Assembly (NCBI GenBank): GCA_022113835.1
Contig: JAILWY010000023.1
Coordinates: 7,812,001 to 7,876,000 of the forward strand
DNA from: Atopsyche davidsoni
Taxonomy: Eukaryota > Arthropoda > Insecta > Trichoptera > Hydrobiosidae
DNA length: 64,000 bases
Direction: 5' to 3'
Shown: positions 1 to 10,480 of the stretch, piece after piece
How the letters are laid out: each line of letters opens with the position of its first letter
Position numbering within the stretch: the first letter of the stretch is position 1
Made by a program: the position numbers and the translations under genes
The notes under the pieces: model-generated
Databases searched by the model: none
The model's input: only the letters and a program-made list of their open reading frames with translations
What the model was told of the DNA's origin: nothing

Positions 1-1268
1 CATTGACTGAGTTTTGGATGCAATGGAATAGTTTGGTTATAAATCTTTTGAATGTTTTCAGCTATTTTCTGTAAAAAATAAAAATATTTTTTTAAAAGCT
101 GTCTTTATTTTTTAGTTGGAACGTATAATACTACAAATGAAATTTTAATTAAATTTAAGCATTTATAGTAGATTTTTTGGTTTTTAAGTACTCCTTTTTA
201 TGTTATAAAAAAAATATTGGTTTCAACCGATTTTTTTTTTTTTTTTAACAGTTAGGCATCTTAAAAATGTTTATTCACTTAGCGAAGTAATTTTGAGTAT
301 TTTTTTTACATTAAATTGTTTTAACAGCACAATTCAAAATATGAGTTTCTTTTTGATACAATGTTATCCAATGCAAGCATCGCTATATAAGCTCTTCTCT
401 TTAAAAGAAATGCCGACAATTCGGGTAGATTCATTCCCGGAGCAGTCACTTTAAAAATCCATTTTTCAGGCGATACAAAGGTTTTACGACAATTTCCCGG
501 AATTTATCACGGAAATATTACAGAGGAGGACGGCAGTATCGCGTGTACCGGAGCTCTCTCGGAGCAGCTTTGTCTTTCGAGGTGCATTGTACGGCGAATA
601 GTGAGCACTGTACACACACAGGCTTCACCAGCTCGGCTTGGCTGCCTCTAGCTTGTAACGAAATCATATTTAATCACACCACATTATGAAATTTGACTAC
701 TAAGAATTAACCTTTATATCATACACGAAATATCAACAAAAAAAAATTAAACTCTGCATACTTTTGAGTCCCGATGACAATGAATAATGCCATATCTATT
801 TAAGTGATAGCACATAAAAGTAATAAATATTTTAATTATAACTTAAAATTCCAAACGATATTTTAAGACGTGTAACCAAAGGTTTTCATTTACGAAAACG
901 CCGTGCTGGAAGCTCAGATGAAAAGATTATGTAAATCACTTCAAATCAAGTGTAAGCAATCTGGTTTTTAGAGGAGTTATATAATATGCTGACTTTTAAC
1001 ATCTCTGAAAATGAATCTCATCTTTCTGAATAAAAAAATGCAATATGCAGTTTCTTTGAGTTTAGGTTTACTAAAAATGGTTTTTTAAAAATAAATATTA
1101 AGTTTAGAAATTTGCCAAATACAGAGATCACATATTTGATTTGATTATATATATTTTTTCATCTTTCAATTATATTTTCAGTGTCCATAAAAAAAAGTTA
1201 ATGAGCAACTGAGCGAACTGCGGAAAATATTGTATCTTGAGCACAAAGAGCCGCAATATATTCAGTGT
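1..1268. other. AT-rich non-coding flank with one GC-richer island
   Basis: No gene is recognised. The stretch is AT-rich with a long T run near 229-246. A GC-richer island of about 240 bp (roughly 420-660) is the only compositional contrast. It has no long open frame and no recognised product, so it could be an old repeat, an exon remnant or a regulatory segment. The hAT element begins immediately to the right. Confidence 0.5.
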
Positions 1269-1290
1269 ATGTCCACTAGGGTGTCCCTTA
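1269..1290. repeat. Left target-site duplication and TIR of the hAT element
   Basis: ATGTCCAC (1269-1276) is the left target-site duplication. It is followed by the 14-bp terminal inverted repeat starting TAGGGTGTCCC. Inside the TIR, an A run and a T run follow that are not mirrored at the other end, so the perfect TIR is short. Confidence 0.9.
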
Positions 1291-3475
1291 TATGACCAAA
1301 AAAAATTTTTTTTCAAATTTCGAAATGCACACCCTCTACATTTTTTACTAATGCTATAAGATACTCAAATATAAAATTTCATCTTTCTAGAAAAATTGCA
1401 ACTAGTGCCGACCGAGCTTCAAAGTTTAGTAAAAAACGTGTTTTGTCTTGATATTTCGGTCTGGTATAAAATCATTATAAATGCAATAAATTAAGTGAAT
1501 AATAGTAAAATTCAATTAAATGAACATTAATCTTTAATCAAAAACATAAAGTAATAACAATCAGTCAGGGTAACTTTTTTATAGAGTTGTTTTTTTACAG
1601 TCCGGATACAATTTTCTATGTTCCTGGACACAGCGCAGCAAGAACTGTTTTTGTTCTTCTTCAGCCGCGATAAGTCCGTTAAAATCTTGCATCATTTTAA
1701 CAGCCCTTTCAGCAGTATCATTCACAACCCTCAAATAACTTATTTTTCTTTTAGCTTCCACAAAAGCACTATTATTATTCCAAGAAGATACATCTTCCTT
1801 TAGAAAACTGTCGTCGATCTGCAGTCGTGATAAAAATTGTTTGCTCTTTTCCGATACGAAATCATCCAGTGTTTTACAAACATAAGCAAACATCTTGTAG
1901 TCTTTTTGTCCTTCGCAGTTATTCTGCATTGTGACTGAAGTAAACACATTTTTAAAGAATAGATCGCTCTCGCCATCCAGCGTGCCTGATGCATGGCTTT
2001 GGGGGGGCTTAGTTTTAATTTTTCCTCTGAGTCTCCTCCCAAAAATATTACGCACAGTTCGACCAATTTGCGGTAGTCATCTCTTACATAACCTTTGTCT
2101 AATTCTGCCTTATAAAATATTAAAAAAGCTTGAATGTCTGTCTCGGCAACACGTTGTTTTACGAAATTATGAGATGGTTCAATGTTACTAGCGTCGATGT
2201 TTTTCGAATTTTCTCTGTACTTTTTAAACATTGGAGTATCTGGGCTACTAGTAATTTACTTAATTTTGCTTTCAAAGACAGCTTTTAGGATCAATTCATA
2301 AACATGATGACGACAGACGAGCAGCAATTCTCTTCCTAAAGTTTCTCCAAAATAGCACAAGCTCCATTGAAACGGCCAGTATTGAAAGCTGTTGTGTCGC
2401 AGCACATTATTTGTACTTTATCGTGAAGGTTCTAGTCAAAGAGAGCTGTTGAGACAGCCTTACCTTGATGTTTTTCAGAAGAATGTTCTAGTTTTGGCAC
2501 TGCAAGAAGCTGTTCCTTATCGTCAAACGAAGCAATAACTGGCAAGCGTTCTTCTTTAGAACTTCGTACATCTAACCCGGGTAATAGTTTTCCATCCCAA
2601 TGGACTGTGACTACGTCGGGTACATTACTTCCAAAGAAGTCAGATTTTATTGCTCCTGCCCTTGATTTTCTAGTTTCAGCAGCTAGTGGTTATCTTTGTC
2701 TTACAACCCTTTCCTCTTCTTCCAATCGTCGTTGTTTAGATCTATCTTCTTTTTCCGACAATTTTTTATCAACACCACCTAAGCATCCTGGTCGATCTGG
2801 CTCTCTCTGTTTCATTAAAAATAATTTATCTTACTCTATTTTCATTCTCTCAAAAGCATCAGCATGTGCAATATCAAACAAATTATCAAGATCAATTTTG
2901 AAATTGTTCTCACGGCTCTTGAACGTAACCTGAGTTTTCTTACAATTTTTTTTGCAACTCTCTCCAAACATGATATAAATCAACAAGTTTCTTCACGCAG
3001 TTAGGATATGCCCTTGTTGGAATTCTTGCTTTTTCCCAATATATGATGCACTCCCTAATCACAAGATTTGCACTTTCACTAACAATCAGTTTAACCTCGC
3101 GAATATTGTAAAATAGGACTGAGGGAATTTGTCGATTAGATGGTAATTTTGCACCATTTATTTGATATCTAGGCAAACCGATAAGGAAATTATTTTGTTT
3201 ATCACTCCGTAATTCCACCGACATGTTAACGCACTAAACAATGGAGCACTACTAATCTCAAAAATCACGTATGAAATGACAAATAAAACATGCAGTTACA
3301 AGTCACAGCGCAGTACTTACGCAACTTGTATGGACAAGTTAAAATCGCAAGTCGGCACGGGTTACCGTTTATAAATCGAACTAATATTTTTTTCTAGACA
3401 ATATAGGATTATTACTAAACTTTTAAGAAGGTACGCGTAAAAAAATATTGAACTTGAATTTTAAGGGACACCCTA
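1277..3475 (-). mobile_element. hAT-type DNA transposon, complete ends, dead transposase
   Basis: This is a 2,199-bp element bounded by perfect 14-bp terminal inverted repeats (TAGGGTGTCCCTTA at 1277-1290, its reverse complement at 3462-3475). It is flanked on both sides by the same 8-mer, ATGTCCAC (1269-1276 and 3476-3483). An 8-bp duplication fitting nTnnnnAn is the hallmark of hAT-superfamily insertion. A decayed transposase fills most of the interior on the minus strand, leaving about 240 bp upstream of it and about 290 bp downstream. The intact ends and duplication show a clean single insertion that was never rearranged. The broken ORF means the copy cannot move by itself, though its ends might still be recognised by a related transposase. 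Superfamily assignment rests on the duplication, the TIRs and the transposase motifs. Confidence 0.9.
1579..3224 (-). pseudogene. Degenerate hAT-type transposase
   Basis: This is the remnant of a transposase of roughly 550 residues, read right to left. The N-terminal part (3224 to about 2940) is an intact block of 94 codons starting at an ATG. The reading then changes frame near 2940. It continues with in-frame stops at about 2831-2833, 2690-2692 and 2432-2434. A further stop and frameshift lie near 2336-2350. The next block (2231 to about 1900) ends in another frameshift, and the last block reaches its stop at 1579-1581. Motifs recognisable from the family are a DTTA-type motif followed by an N-T-G-R segment, a CRHH motif, an RDDYRKLVELCVIFLGG segment, a HQARWMA segment, and a C-terminal VVNDTAERAV segment. 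These correspond to the RNase-H-like catalytic core and C-terminal region of a hAT-like family widespread in arthropods. Several independent lesions show long inactivity. Confidence 0.88.
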
Positions 3476-3483
3476 ATGTCCAC
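3462..3483. repeat. Right TIR and target-site duplication of the hAT element
   Basis: TAAGGGACACCCTA (3462-3475) is the exact reverse complement of the left TIR. It is followed directly by the second copy of the 8-bp duplication ATGTCCAC (3476-3483). Confidence 0.9.
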
Positions 3484-4714
3484 CTCTAATATATTTTACA
3501 TAGACGTTAATTTCAAATGATATTTTACATAATTACTATGAACTTAAGCAAACATAAAAACTATACTAATTTTAAACACAAAATCACTTATTCCCCAAAG
3601 TGTAATGAATATATTTAACTATTGACTACTTTTCAAAATAAATTTAGATCGTAGTGTGTTATAATGTTTACATGCTTACCCTTATGGCAAAGACAACCTT
3701 GTTTCAACTTCCTCGTCTATTCAGTTGTGTGACAAACTTATTTGAAATGTATATTATTCAAACACAGTAATCCACCATTCAGATATTTGTGAATGTATTT
3801 ATACTGACATGAATACGTGAGATGATGAAACGAAACATTTAATCGCGTTGATTAATACAGTTAGATAAATAAATACTGCTACGACTGCTACTAATTTTTT
3901 TTTTATTCAATCCCAAAAATATAAAAATCGAAGCACGTGTAATAAATAATATGTACTATTTCGTTTTCGTCTGTTTTATTGTAGCTTTTTAATTTAGCTT
4001 TGAATATATTTTTCATTTATATATTATTATAGTTTTTACAACTTTAAAATTAATTTGCAAACTACGCATCTGCATTATCGCTTCGAAGATTGCACTATTT
4101 TGTTAAATTTAATTTACTGGAACGTTTTAAAATCAACAGTTTATTTTAGAGATGTGACAAACGTTTTTTAAAGCGCTGAACCGCGTACTCAGTTTTATGG
4201 ATAGACTGTATGGTTATATGCTTGAATAGTTTTTCAAAAAATAAAATATATTTTAATCAAAACACAATACACGGCTTAAAATGATTAGCAGATTTTTATC
4301 TTAAAAGGTTATATATTTTATTCTATATCCTTCTTTATTATTTTTTGCCCAAAGATGAATTGCTAAGCAAATTCATTATTTTCTTTGGGTTTAAATTAAC
4401 GGAGATTTTTAAAAATTTTCTTTTGCTTAAATTAAATGTATCTGCTGTGGTTTTGTTACTGAAATATTCAATTTTTCTCTTCAACCTTCCTTTGATTGAA
4501 ATAAAATATTTCTGATGTTTGCTTTCATTTCACGTCAATTTTATAAAAACCTACAAACATATAATTTTTATAGAATTTGATTGTTGTCACAATCTACATA
4601 TATCAGACCTGACCTGAATATATTTCAATATAAAAAAACATAACTGTAGTAACTTTTTGGACTGCTTTCAATGAAATATCGTATTAAGAATTCATAACTG
4701 TTATTAAATATTGT
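3484..4714. other. AT-rich non-coding DNA
   Basis: Nothing is recognised. The stretch is uniformly AT-rich with short homopolymers (for example a T run near 3895-3904), no open frame of note, and no terminal repeats that pair within it. Confidence 0.5.
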
Positions 4715-4882
4715 TAATATGATTAGGCACATTAGTTCATATATAGAAGATGATTTTAAAGAAACTCTCAAAAAAATATCATCGTGATTTGTGTGGGATC
4801 CCACACAAATCACGATGATATTTTTCTGAGAGTTTCTTTAAAATCATCTTCTATATATGAACTAATGTGCCTAATCATATTA
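4715..4882. repeat. 168-bp spacerless palindrome, 84-bp arms
   Basis: Left arm 4715-4798 and right arm 4799-4882 are reverse complements over 84 positions, with a single mismatch (A4771 opposite C4826). There is no spacer, and the centre is GGATCC. Just outside the arms the similarity fades quickly. The structure could be a fold-back element, a recent inverted duplication, or a fold-back sequencing or assembly artefact. No target-site duplication is evident. One frame stays open through the left arm, but it codes for nothing recognisable. Confidence 0.9.
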
Positions 4883-5294
4883 GTAAATATAATAACCCTG
4901 TAATGGGTAATAAATACGCATCTTGATTGACTAATCCATACATAGATATAAATTAAATATTGTGTTGATGAATATTTCTATTTTTTGATCAGCTTTCATA
5001 ACTTATCTTTACTTGAAGCTATGGGTATAATATAAATGAAATCTTTTGTAAAAAATGTAAAAAAATCTCAGTGTTGTTCGCACGAAAGATCGAGACTAAG
5101 TTCTCCTCGGAGCCCCCTCGCCGCGACCTGATTCCGGCCTTTTGCAGGTGAGCCCCTCGCGGAGGTCCTTTAGTACCGATGTCTTGTGACGTACCCCCGG
5201 GAAGGGCGGTCCAGCCTTCGATGCTTCAGGAGGATCACAATAACGCGTCCCCGCACGGTGTTTGATCTTGAGGGCGCTCCATCTCCATCTACAC
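4883..5294. other. Non-coding DNA with GC-rich island at about 5085-5294
   Basis: After about 170 bp of AT-rich DNA, composition switches abruptly to GC-rich, carrying runs such as GGAGCCCCCTCGCCGCG. No frame encodes a recognisable protein. The island ends at the hAT-like terminus, so part of it may be an old repeat. A TTTTGCAGGTGAGCC sequence combines acceptor-like and donor-like signals but bounds no exon that I can support. Confidence 0.4.
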
Positions 5295-5340
5295 CAGGGG
5301 CTCTTAACTTTTTCGGACGCGGCCCCAAAATAAGCTAACG
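5295..5340 (+). mobile_element. Probable hAT-type terminus, partner end not found
   Basis: The segment begins CAGGGGCTCTTAAC and continues with a TTTTTCGG run into a GCGGCCCC motif. This is the usual layout of the 5' end of many animal hAT and hAT-derived MITE families (CAGGGG, TTCTTAAC-like, then CGGCCCC). The preceding 8 bases, ATCTACAC (5287-5294), fit the hAT target consensus nTnnnnAn. I could not find the opposite end or a second copy of the 8-mer nearby, so the element is truncated, extends unrecognised to the right, or is a chance likeness. Confidence 0.4.
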
Positions 5341-7060
5341 CAGTTGATAAAACAAAAAGGGAGGAACTTTTTTATTCTAGATGTTTTGATGTACCCTATT
5401 TTAAATTGCTAGAATTTAAACGAGTCAGCTTGATTTATGCACTGCTTGAGAAATTTTGAGTTCTATTTCTAATGGTTCAGTAGCTTAGAAAGTAGAGCAA
5501 GCTGGGGTAAAGTCGTTTTCAGCAGTCGGGCTCTTTGGTCACGATCAGTTCAGGGAAATCCGCCGGCTGAGATACTAAAATGTTTTATGATAATCATTGC
5601 ATTGTTTATCTTCATACAATTACCACTTTATTACTTGATAGTTAATATACGCAACTAATTAACATATTTTAGATAATACAATTTCGGGAAAAGTGGGGTC
5701 GACATATTAGTTTCAAATATTTAATTGTAATCCAAAATCATCGTTTCAATAAATAAATTTAAAACTTAATTAACTTAGGTATGTTTTTGAATTGTAAGTT
5801 TCGTTAACCAATTAGTGCTAAAATTTAATGTTTAAATAGAATAATAAAACACAAGTTAGTCACATTTCACAAATGAATTTTTTTAATAAGGTTTTGAATT
5901 TTTCTTGGACAATAATGTGAAGAAAAATGGTGAGTTCGAGACATAACGCTAAAGATATTTCAAGGGCTCGCGGTCTACCCTTCGAATCGAGAATGTGTCT
6001 ATTCTGCAAAATTTAGGCTACATATCATCAATATGTGTTAAAAATAGGCCTTTGGGAGATTGCCAGCGAGATAGGCGGGCGATATAAACATGATGATTGA
6101 ATCAGTGTATTTGACAGAAACTATCCACTCGAAGAAGACCTATGAAATATGAAAGGAACCTGCCAAAAGGTTGCTCCGCAAAAAATGCGGAACATTTTTT
6201 TGCAAAATAAATCACTTGAGTTTCTTTATTTCTTGATTCAGAATGCGTGATATTTAGAATGTATTAATTCGTTAAATAATATAGAATACTCTTTATGACC
6301 TTCCAAGTCAACAGATTTAGTTCTCTAATTCCGCCAGCGACTGGTAAGGGAAGAGCCAAGTCGCCTCCACCCGGTGCGGTGTAAATGGATTTCTCCCGCA
6401 AACGATTAATTAACTTTATGGATTGCTCGGCTCCAGATATGCCTGCATTAGTTCCGTGTATTCAAACGAAGGAGACGCATAATTCACATAAAGTATTTAC
6501 GAGGCACTTGCGCCAAGCAGGCAGTGAATAAACGTTGGATCGGTTCCGCAGCTCACTCAGAGCTCGCACGGTAAACGACGGTTTTGACATTTTAGAAATA
6601 CTCATGCATACATAAGACGAATCTCGCGTACAATCTTCTCCATGGCGAAGAACAGTGATATCTGTTATGATAAAGAATTAATTTCTCTACTTTCGAAGCG
6701 CCCAATGCAGTACTTTGTATAACCGTTTTATAGAATAAGTTTCTTGAATGAAACAAGCTTGAAACGTTGGAGTACAAAAAAACTGCCAGCAGTCAAAAAA
6801 CCGAATCATCTAAAAACACTGGCTGTTTAAAGTTAATGTTAAAAAAATGATTGCCATTGTTGATTTTCACTATTTTACAAATACAAACTATTCTTGAAAA
6901 TATAATGTATTTTTTATCAAAGTGTTTTTAGAGAATACTGTTTGATTATTTCTTATTTTGATAATGAAAATCAATGGTCACGGTACGCACAGTTTCTATA
7001 AACAAATATCCAATTTTTCACCAGGATAGCTTTCTATTGTTACAATAAATAAACCTGTAC
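5341..7060. other. Non-coding DNA with island at about 6300-6570
   Basis: No gene is recognised. The first part is AT-rich and may include the body of the hAT-like element starting at 5295. The island at about 6300-6570 is GC-richer and contains a TTAATTAA homeodomain-type core followed by TTTATGG (about 6405-6421) and CATAAAG (about 6486). This mix is common in insect developmental enhancers, but the motifs alone prove nothing. Confidence 0.35.
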
Positions 7061-7375
7061 TTTGTTTCACTCGCAGAAGGTGTATAGTATAGTGAGAACA
7101 CCCTTGGTTTTGGCCAAGCAAGGCATAGGGGGTAGTTTCGGATCGCTTGTGTTAAGTCCACCGAGGCCGGCCGGAGCGCGTGTCGGGCGGCAGGCAACGC
7201 ACTCGCTCGGAAGTAATATATTAATTTGTTGGTTTCTAGTTAACGTTTTAGACATGCGTGAAGTGGGGTTCTGTTTTGTTGAGCCATCAGAATACCCCGC
7301 ACGATATATACACAAGGCGAGAACTATTCAACTGGCTGGGCTCAGACTGTTAAATTTCCATGTATTATGAATGAT
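7061..7375. other. GC-richer island, possible non-coding exon or conserved element
   Basis: The island holds a GC-rich centre (about 7160-7210). Both strands stay open for more than 80 codons (plus 7062-7370, minus 7067-7315), and neither product is recognisable. It is preceded by a pyrimidine-rich TTTCACTCGCAG that resembles a splice acceptor ending at about 7077. It may be an untranslated exon or a conserved non-coding segment, and confidence is low. Confidence 0.25.
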
Positions 7376-10040
7376 CTGTAAACACTCCGGATGTGTTGAT
7401 GGCTTTCCAATAATTGGCTAAATTATTTATGATATCAGATTCACGGAAGATATAAATTATTTTGAACTATCATTTATCGTATTAAATACAAAAACGTTAT
7501 TAAAAACAAATTATTAAAAATAAAAAAAATCAGCGATACAGAATAAAGATATGAAAATTAAACTTATAAAAGTTTCAATCTTTAAATTATCTAATTATAT
7601 TCCATTGTATTCTTTTAACAGTGCCTAGATTAAATAAATAAAAGTATCGGATATTACGTTAAGAAAGTTAATCGCGAATGGTTTTCTTTTTTCACCATTG
7701 TCAACTAAAGGCGCTGCATAATAATGAAGTATTAGGGGAAAAAACACGTATTTATATATAAAGATGTAATGTATGTATGTATGCATATTTTTAATGGTAA
7801 AATTATAGTCTAATATATTTTATGCAGTACCTTTATATTTTTGCATTAAAATTGTTGTTAATGACAATAAATAATCGTATTTACTTAAAAACTATCATCG
7901 AAGCCAGGTTTTATTTTTTTATGACAGAAATTTTTCGAATATATTTTGTTCAATACAATATTTTTTTTTAATGCGAGTTTGTTATTCGAGACTTATTTCT
8001 ACCAAAATAACAATAGAATTTTCCACTGTAGGTTATATTGTTTTTAGAAAACTATATTGTTAGTAGGGGCCCTCCTCTTCAATGTTTAATATATTTAAGC
8101 ACACGTCGCGGAAATTCACTACGCTAGAAAGATACATCGGATACGATAATTTAATTTCCACCCTAATGATTGTACTCGTTGGGTTTCGTTAGATGTGAGG
8201 ATATGTTACAGAGTACTCAAATACATAGAAGGAAGTTGGCCATAGCTGCTACAACTTCTGCTGCTTAACAATACTATCTGCCCCGGGAGGACGACTGTCC
8301 AGGCCAGCGACAGAGAGCTTTTTGTTCCCAAAACCAACCGTCAAATATGAGATGAGATACAGGCCCTGATTAAGGTTAATCGAAATAGTAATTTAAAATT
8401 TCGTGGTACTAGGCTGTTGAACTGTTAAATTACTTATAAAAATATCTTAAAAATGAAATTTTATATCCACATCAATTGACTCGTAGAATAACGAAAAAAA
8501 AAATATTTTTTAAAACAAGTCATTTTTTGATAATGCGGTATATATTTTTGATAGTTTCCCGTGCGATTATCTATAAACATATTGAATTGTTAAAAATATT
8601 TTTTTCATATAAAACGTTGTTACTTTGTTATAAAATTCTGATAAATTTACTATTGAAGTTTTGTTTTCACAATGTAAATATTTGGCTTCGCAACGTATGC
8701 ACAAATCTGCAGCAGTGCATTTAAAATTGTTAGTTTTTATTATTTTTTGTGGAAAAGTTGTTTTAGGAAAAAAGCTACCGCCGTGACATTAATGAAATGT
8801 TTAATATGTTAAAGGTAAATAAATTTTGTAACAAATGAAATGGTTCTTTTAGAAAAATTCACAGCTTTTATATTTTTATTAACTAGGAGAGCAACACGTT
8901 TCACATAAAAAATAAATACATCTAGATATTTTATTTGAAAAAAATTGTATGTTAGTGATTAGAAGTGTATCGTTACATATTTTGGATGCAATCATTTTTT
9001 TTAAAATTGGTCTTAAATTGAATTTTCATCGGCGGTGATTCTCAAAAATCATAAAGTATTTGGTTCATTTTAAAATAAGTACTCGGAGTTGCAATTTTAA
9101 TAGTCAGATGTATTTGTTTGAAGAGGGTTGTTCGTTGCTTTGTTTCCATTGCGGCTCTCTCGGTGCTCTTCTCGTTGGCTTCCAAAAATTACAAAGACCC
9201 AGTTCGTATAAATGTACTTTTCTCCAAAGAATCGCTTAAAAGTTTTTAATGGAAATAGTTGGTTAAAGATGAAAAAGTAGAGATTTAGTATTCTCCAGAC
9301 TTGTATACTTTTTGTTTATGTTGACTCAAGATATTGTTAAAGTTGCTGATTTATATAGAGATAATAAGTAAAAAGTCTTTTGTTTGTTTAGTCTAACAAT
9401 ATAATACTTCTTTAAATATATTGTAAGAGGCAAATATTTTTGAATATTATATCTCATATTTTTATTGTTGTTAATTCACTTCCATGTTTAGTTTTTGAAT
9501 GGTGTAGCTTTGTGTCTAATACATAACGAACTCAACAATACGTGAACAAATTAATTATCGGTAATTTTATTGTGAAACACTCTGTACTTAAAACAAACCA
9601 ATTTTTTGTTTCTGCTCATGTATTTTTGGTAAATGTTGCGGTTATTTTTTTATTGGTAAAAACACATTTAAGTTCACTGAAATATTAAATTAAATTCAAT
9701 TATATTACATTTTTAGCTCATACGAAACCACCTAGGAAATCATTTTAGATAAATAACATTATATTAAAATCAGTAATAATACTATTTTACTGTAAGTTTC
9801 ATGGGAGATATAAGATTCACTGCCAGCTGGGAAGAAGAGCGAATTATTGAGTTGATATGTACTTACTGGCCTCGGACCCTACATTCACGAAATACTTTAC
9901 CGTGAATTACACCTCGGGTGTTGGGAGATTCTCCTTAGTCCTCATCTCGTTGGCTCCTCTGAATTTGAGTCTGGTATATATTTAGTCCCTTTTTCGTTTT
10001 CACCTAGAAAGCCTTTTAAAATAAAAAAAATGCGGTTTAT
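7376..10040. other. AT-rich non-coding DNA
   Basis: Nothing is recognised. There are GC-richer patches near 8060-8330 and 9120-9200 but no meaningful open frame. The only longer frame (8476-8724) is made of AT-rich low-complexity codons and looks like chance. Confidence 0.5.
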
Positions 10041-10480
10041 AATTACAAATAAATGATGGCCGGCAAATACTGTTTACGAAATAGGCCCGCATTAATTTAG
10101 TAGACGGTGAATGTTTTGCGGTTTGTTAATAAACAGATAATTTATAAGTAGATTAAAGTCTTCCAGAAAACATCATTAATTAGAATTTATTTTCCGAGGG
10201 TTCCATATTAAATGTGGAATATTACATTTTTGGAAATATATTTCCTGCTGCCCCAAGCGCTTAACTTGAGATATATTACGCCACCACCTCTTGAGTTGTT
10301 ACGCTGAACAATTGCTTGCTAATCTTTGTCTATGACTAGAAGGGGTTGTATTTAAAAAGGTCAATTGGCGGCTAAGGCCTTTGAGCGATTAATTATGGTG
10401 TTATCGTTTCCTTCGTTACGGGTGGGTTGCTATGGACAATATAGCAAAAATATTCCATGGAACTGCCGGACGTTGTGAAG
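10041..10480. promoter_or_regulatory. Candidate conserved non-coding or enhancer-like segment
   Basis: This segment has mixed composition and sits between very AT-rich flanks. It contains two homeodomain-type cores (ATTAATTAG near 10174 and GATTAATTATGG near 10387-10398), CAATTGG near 10364, and a GTTGCTATGGACAA segment near 10427 resembling half of an RFX X-box. There are no coding features. The call is inference from motif density and composition only. Confidence 0.2.

Noticed and set aside
161..176. TATAGTAGA resembling the Helitron 5' end on the minus strand
   Set aside because: Nothing beyond the 9-mer matches the family: no GT-rich stretch and no 3' hairpin with CTAG.
1618..2933. Plus-strand frames within the hAT element
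   Set aside because: They are antisense shadows of the transposase remnant and carry none of its motifs.
4625..4813. Minus-strand 62-codon frame crossing the palindrome
   Set aside because: It ends just past the palindrome centre, and its sequence is fixed by the inverted repeat. No recognisable product.
7062..7370. 102-codon plus and 82-codon minus frames over the same island
   Set aside because: Both strands are open together and neither product is recognised, so coding is not supported.
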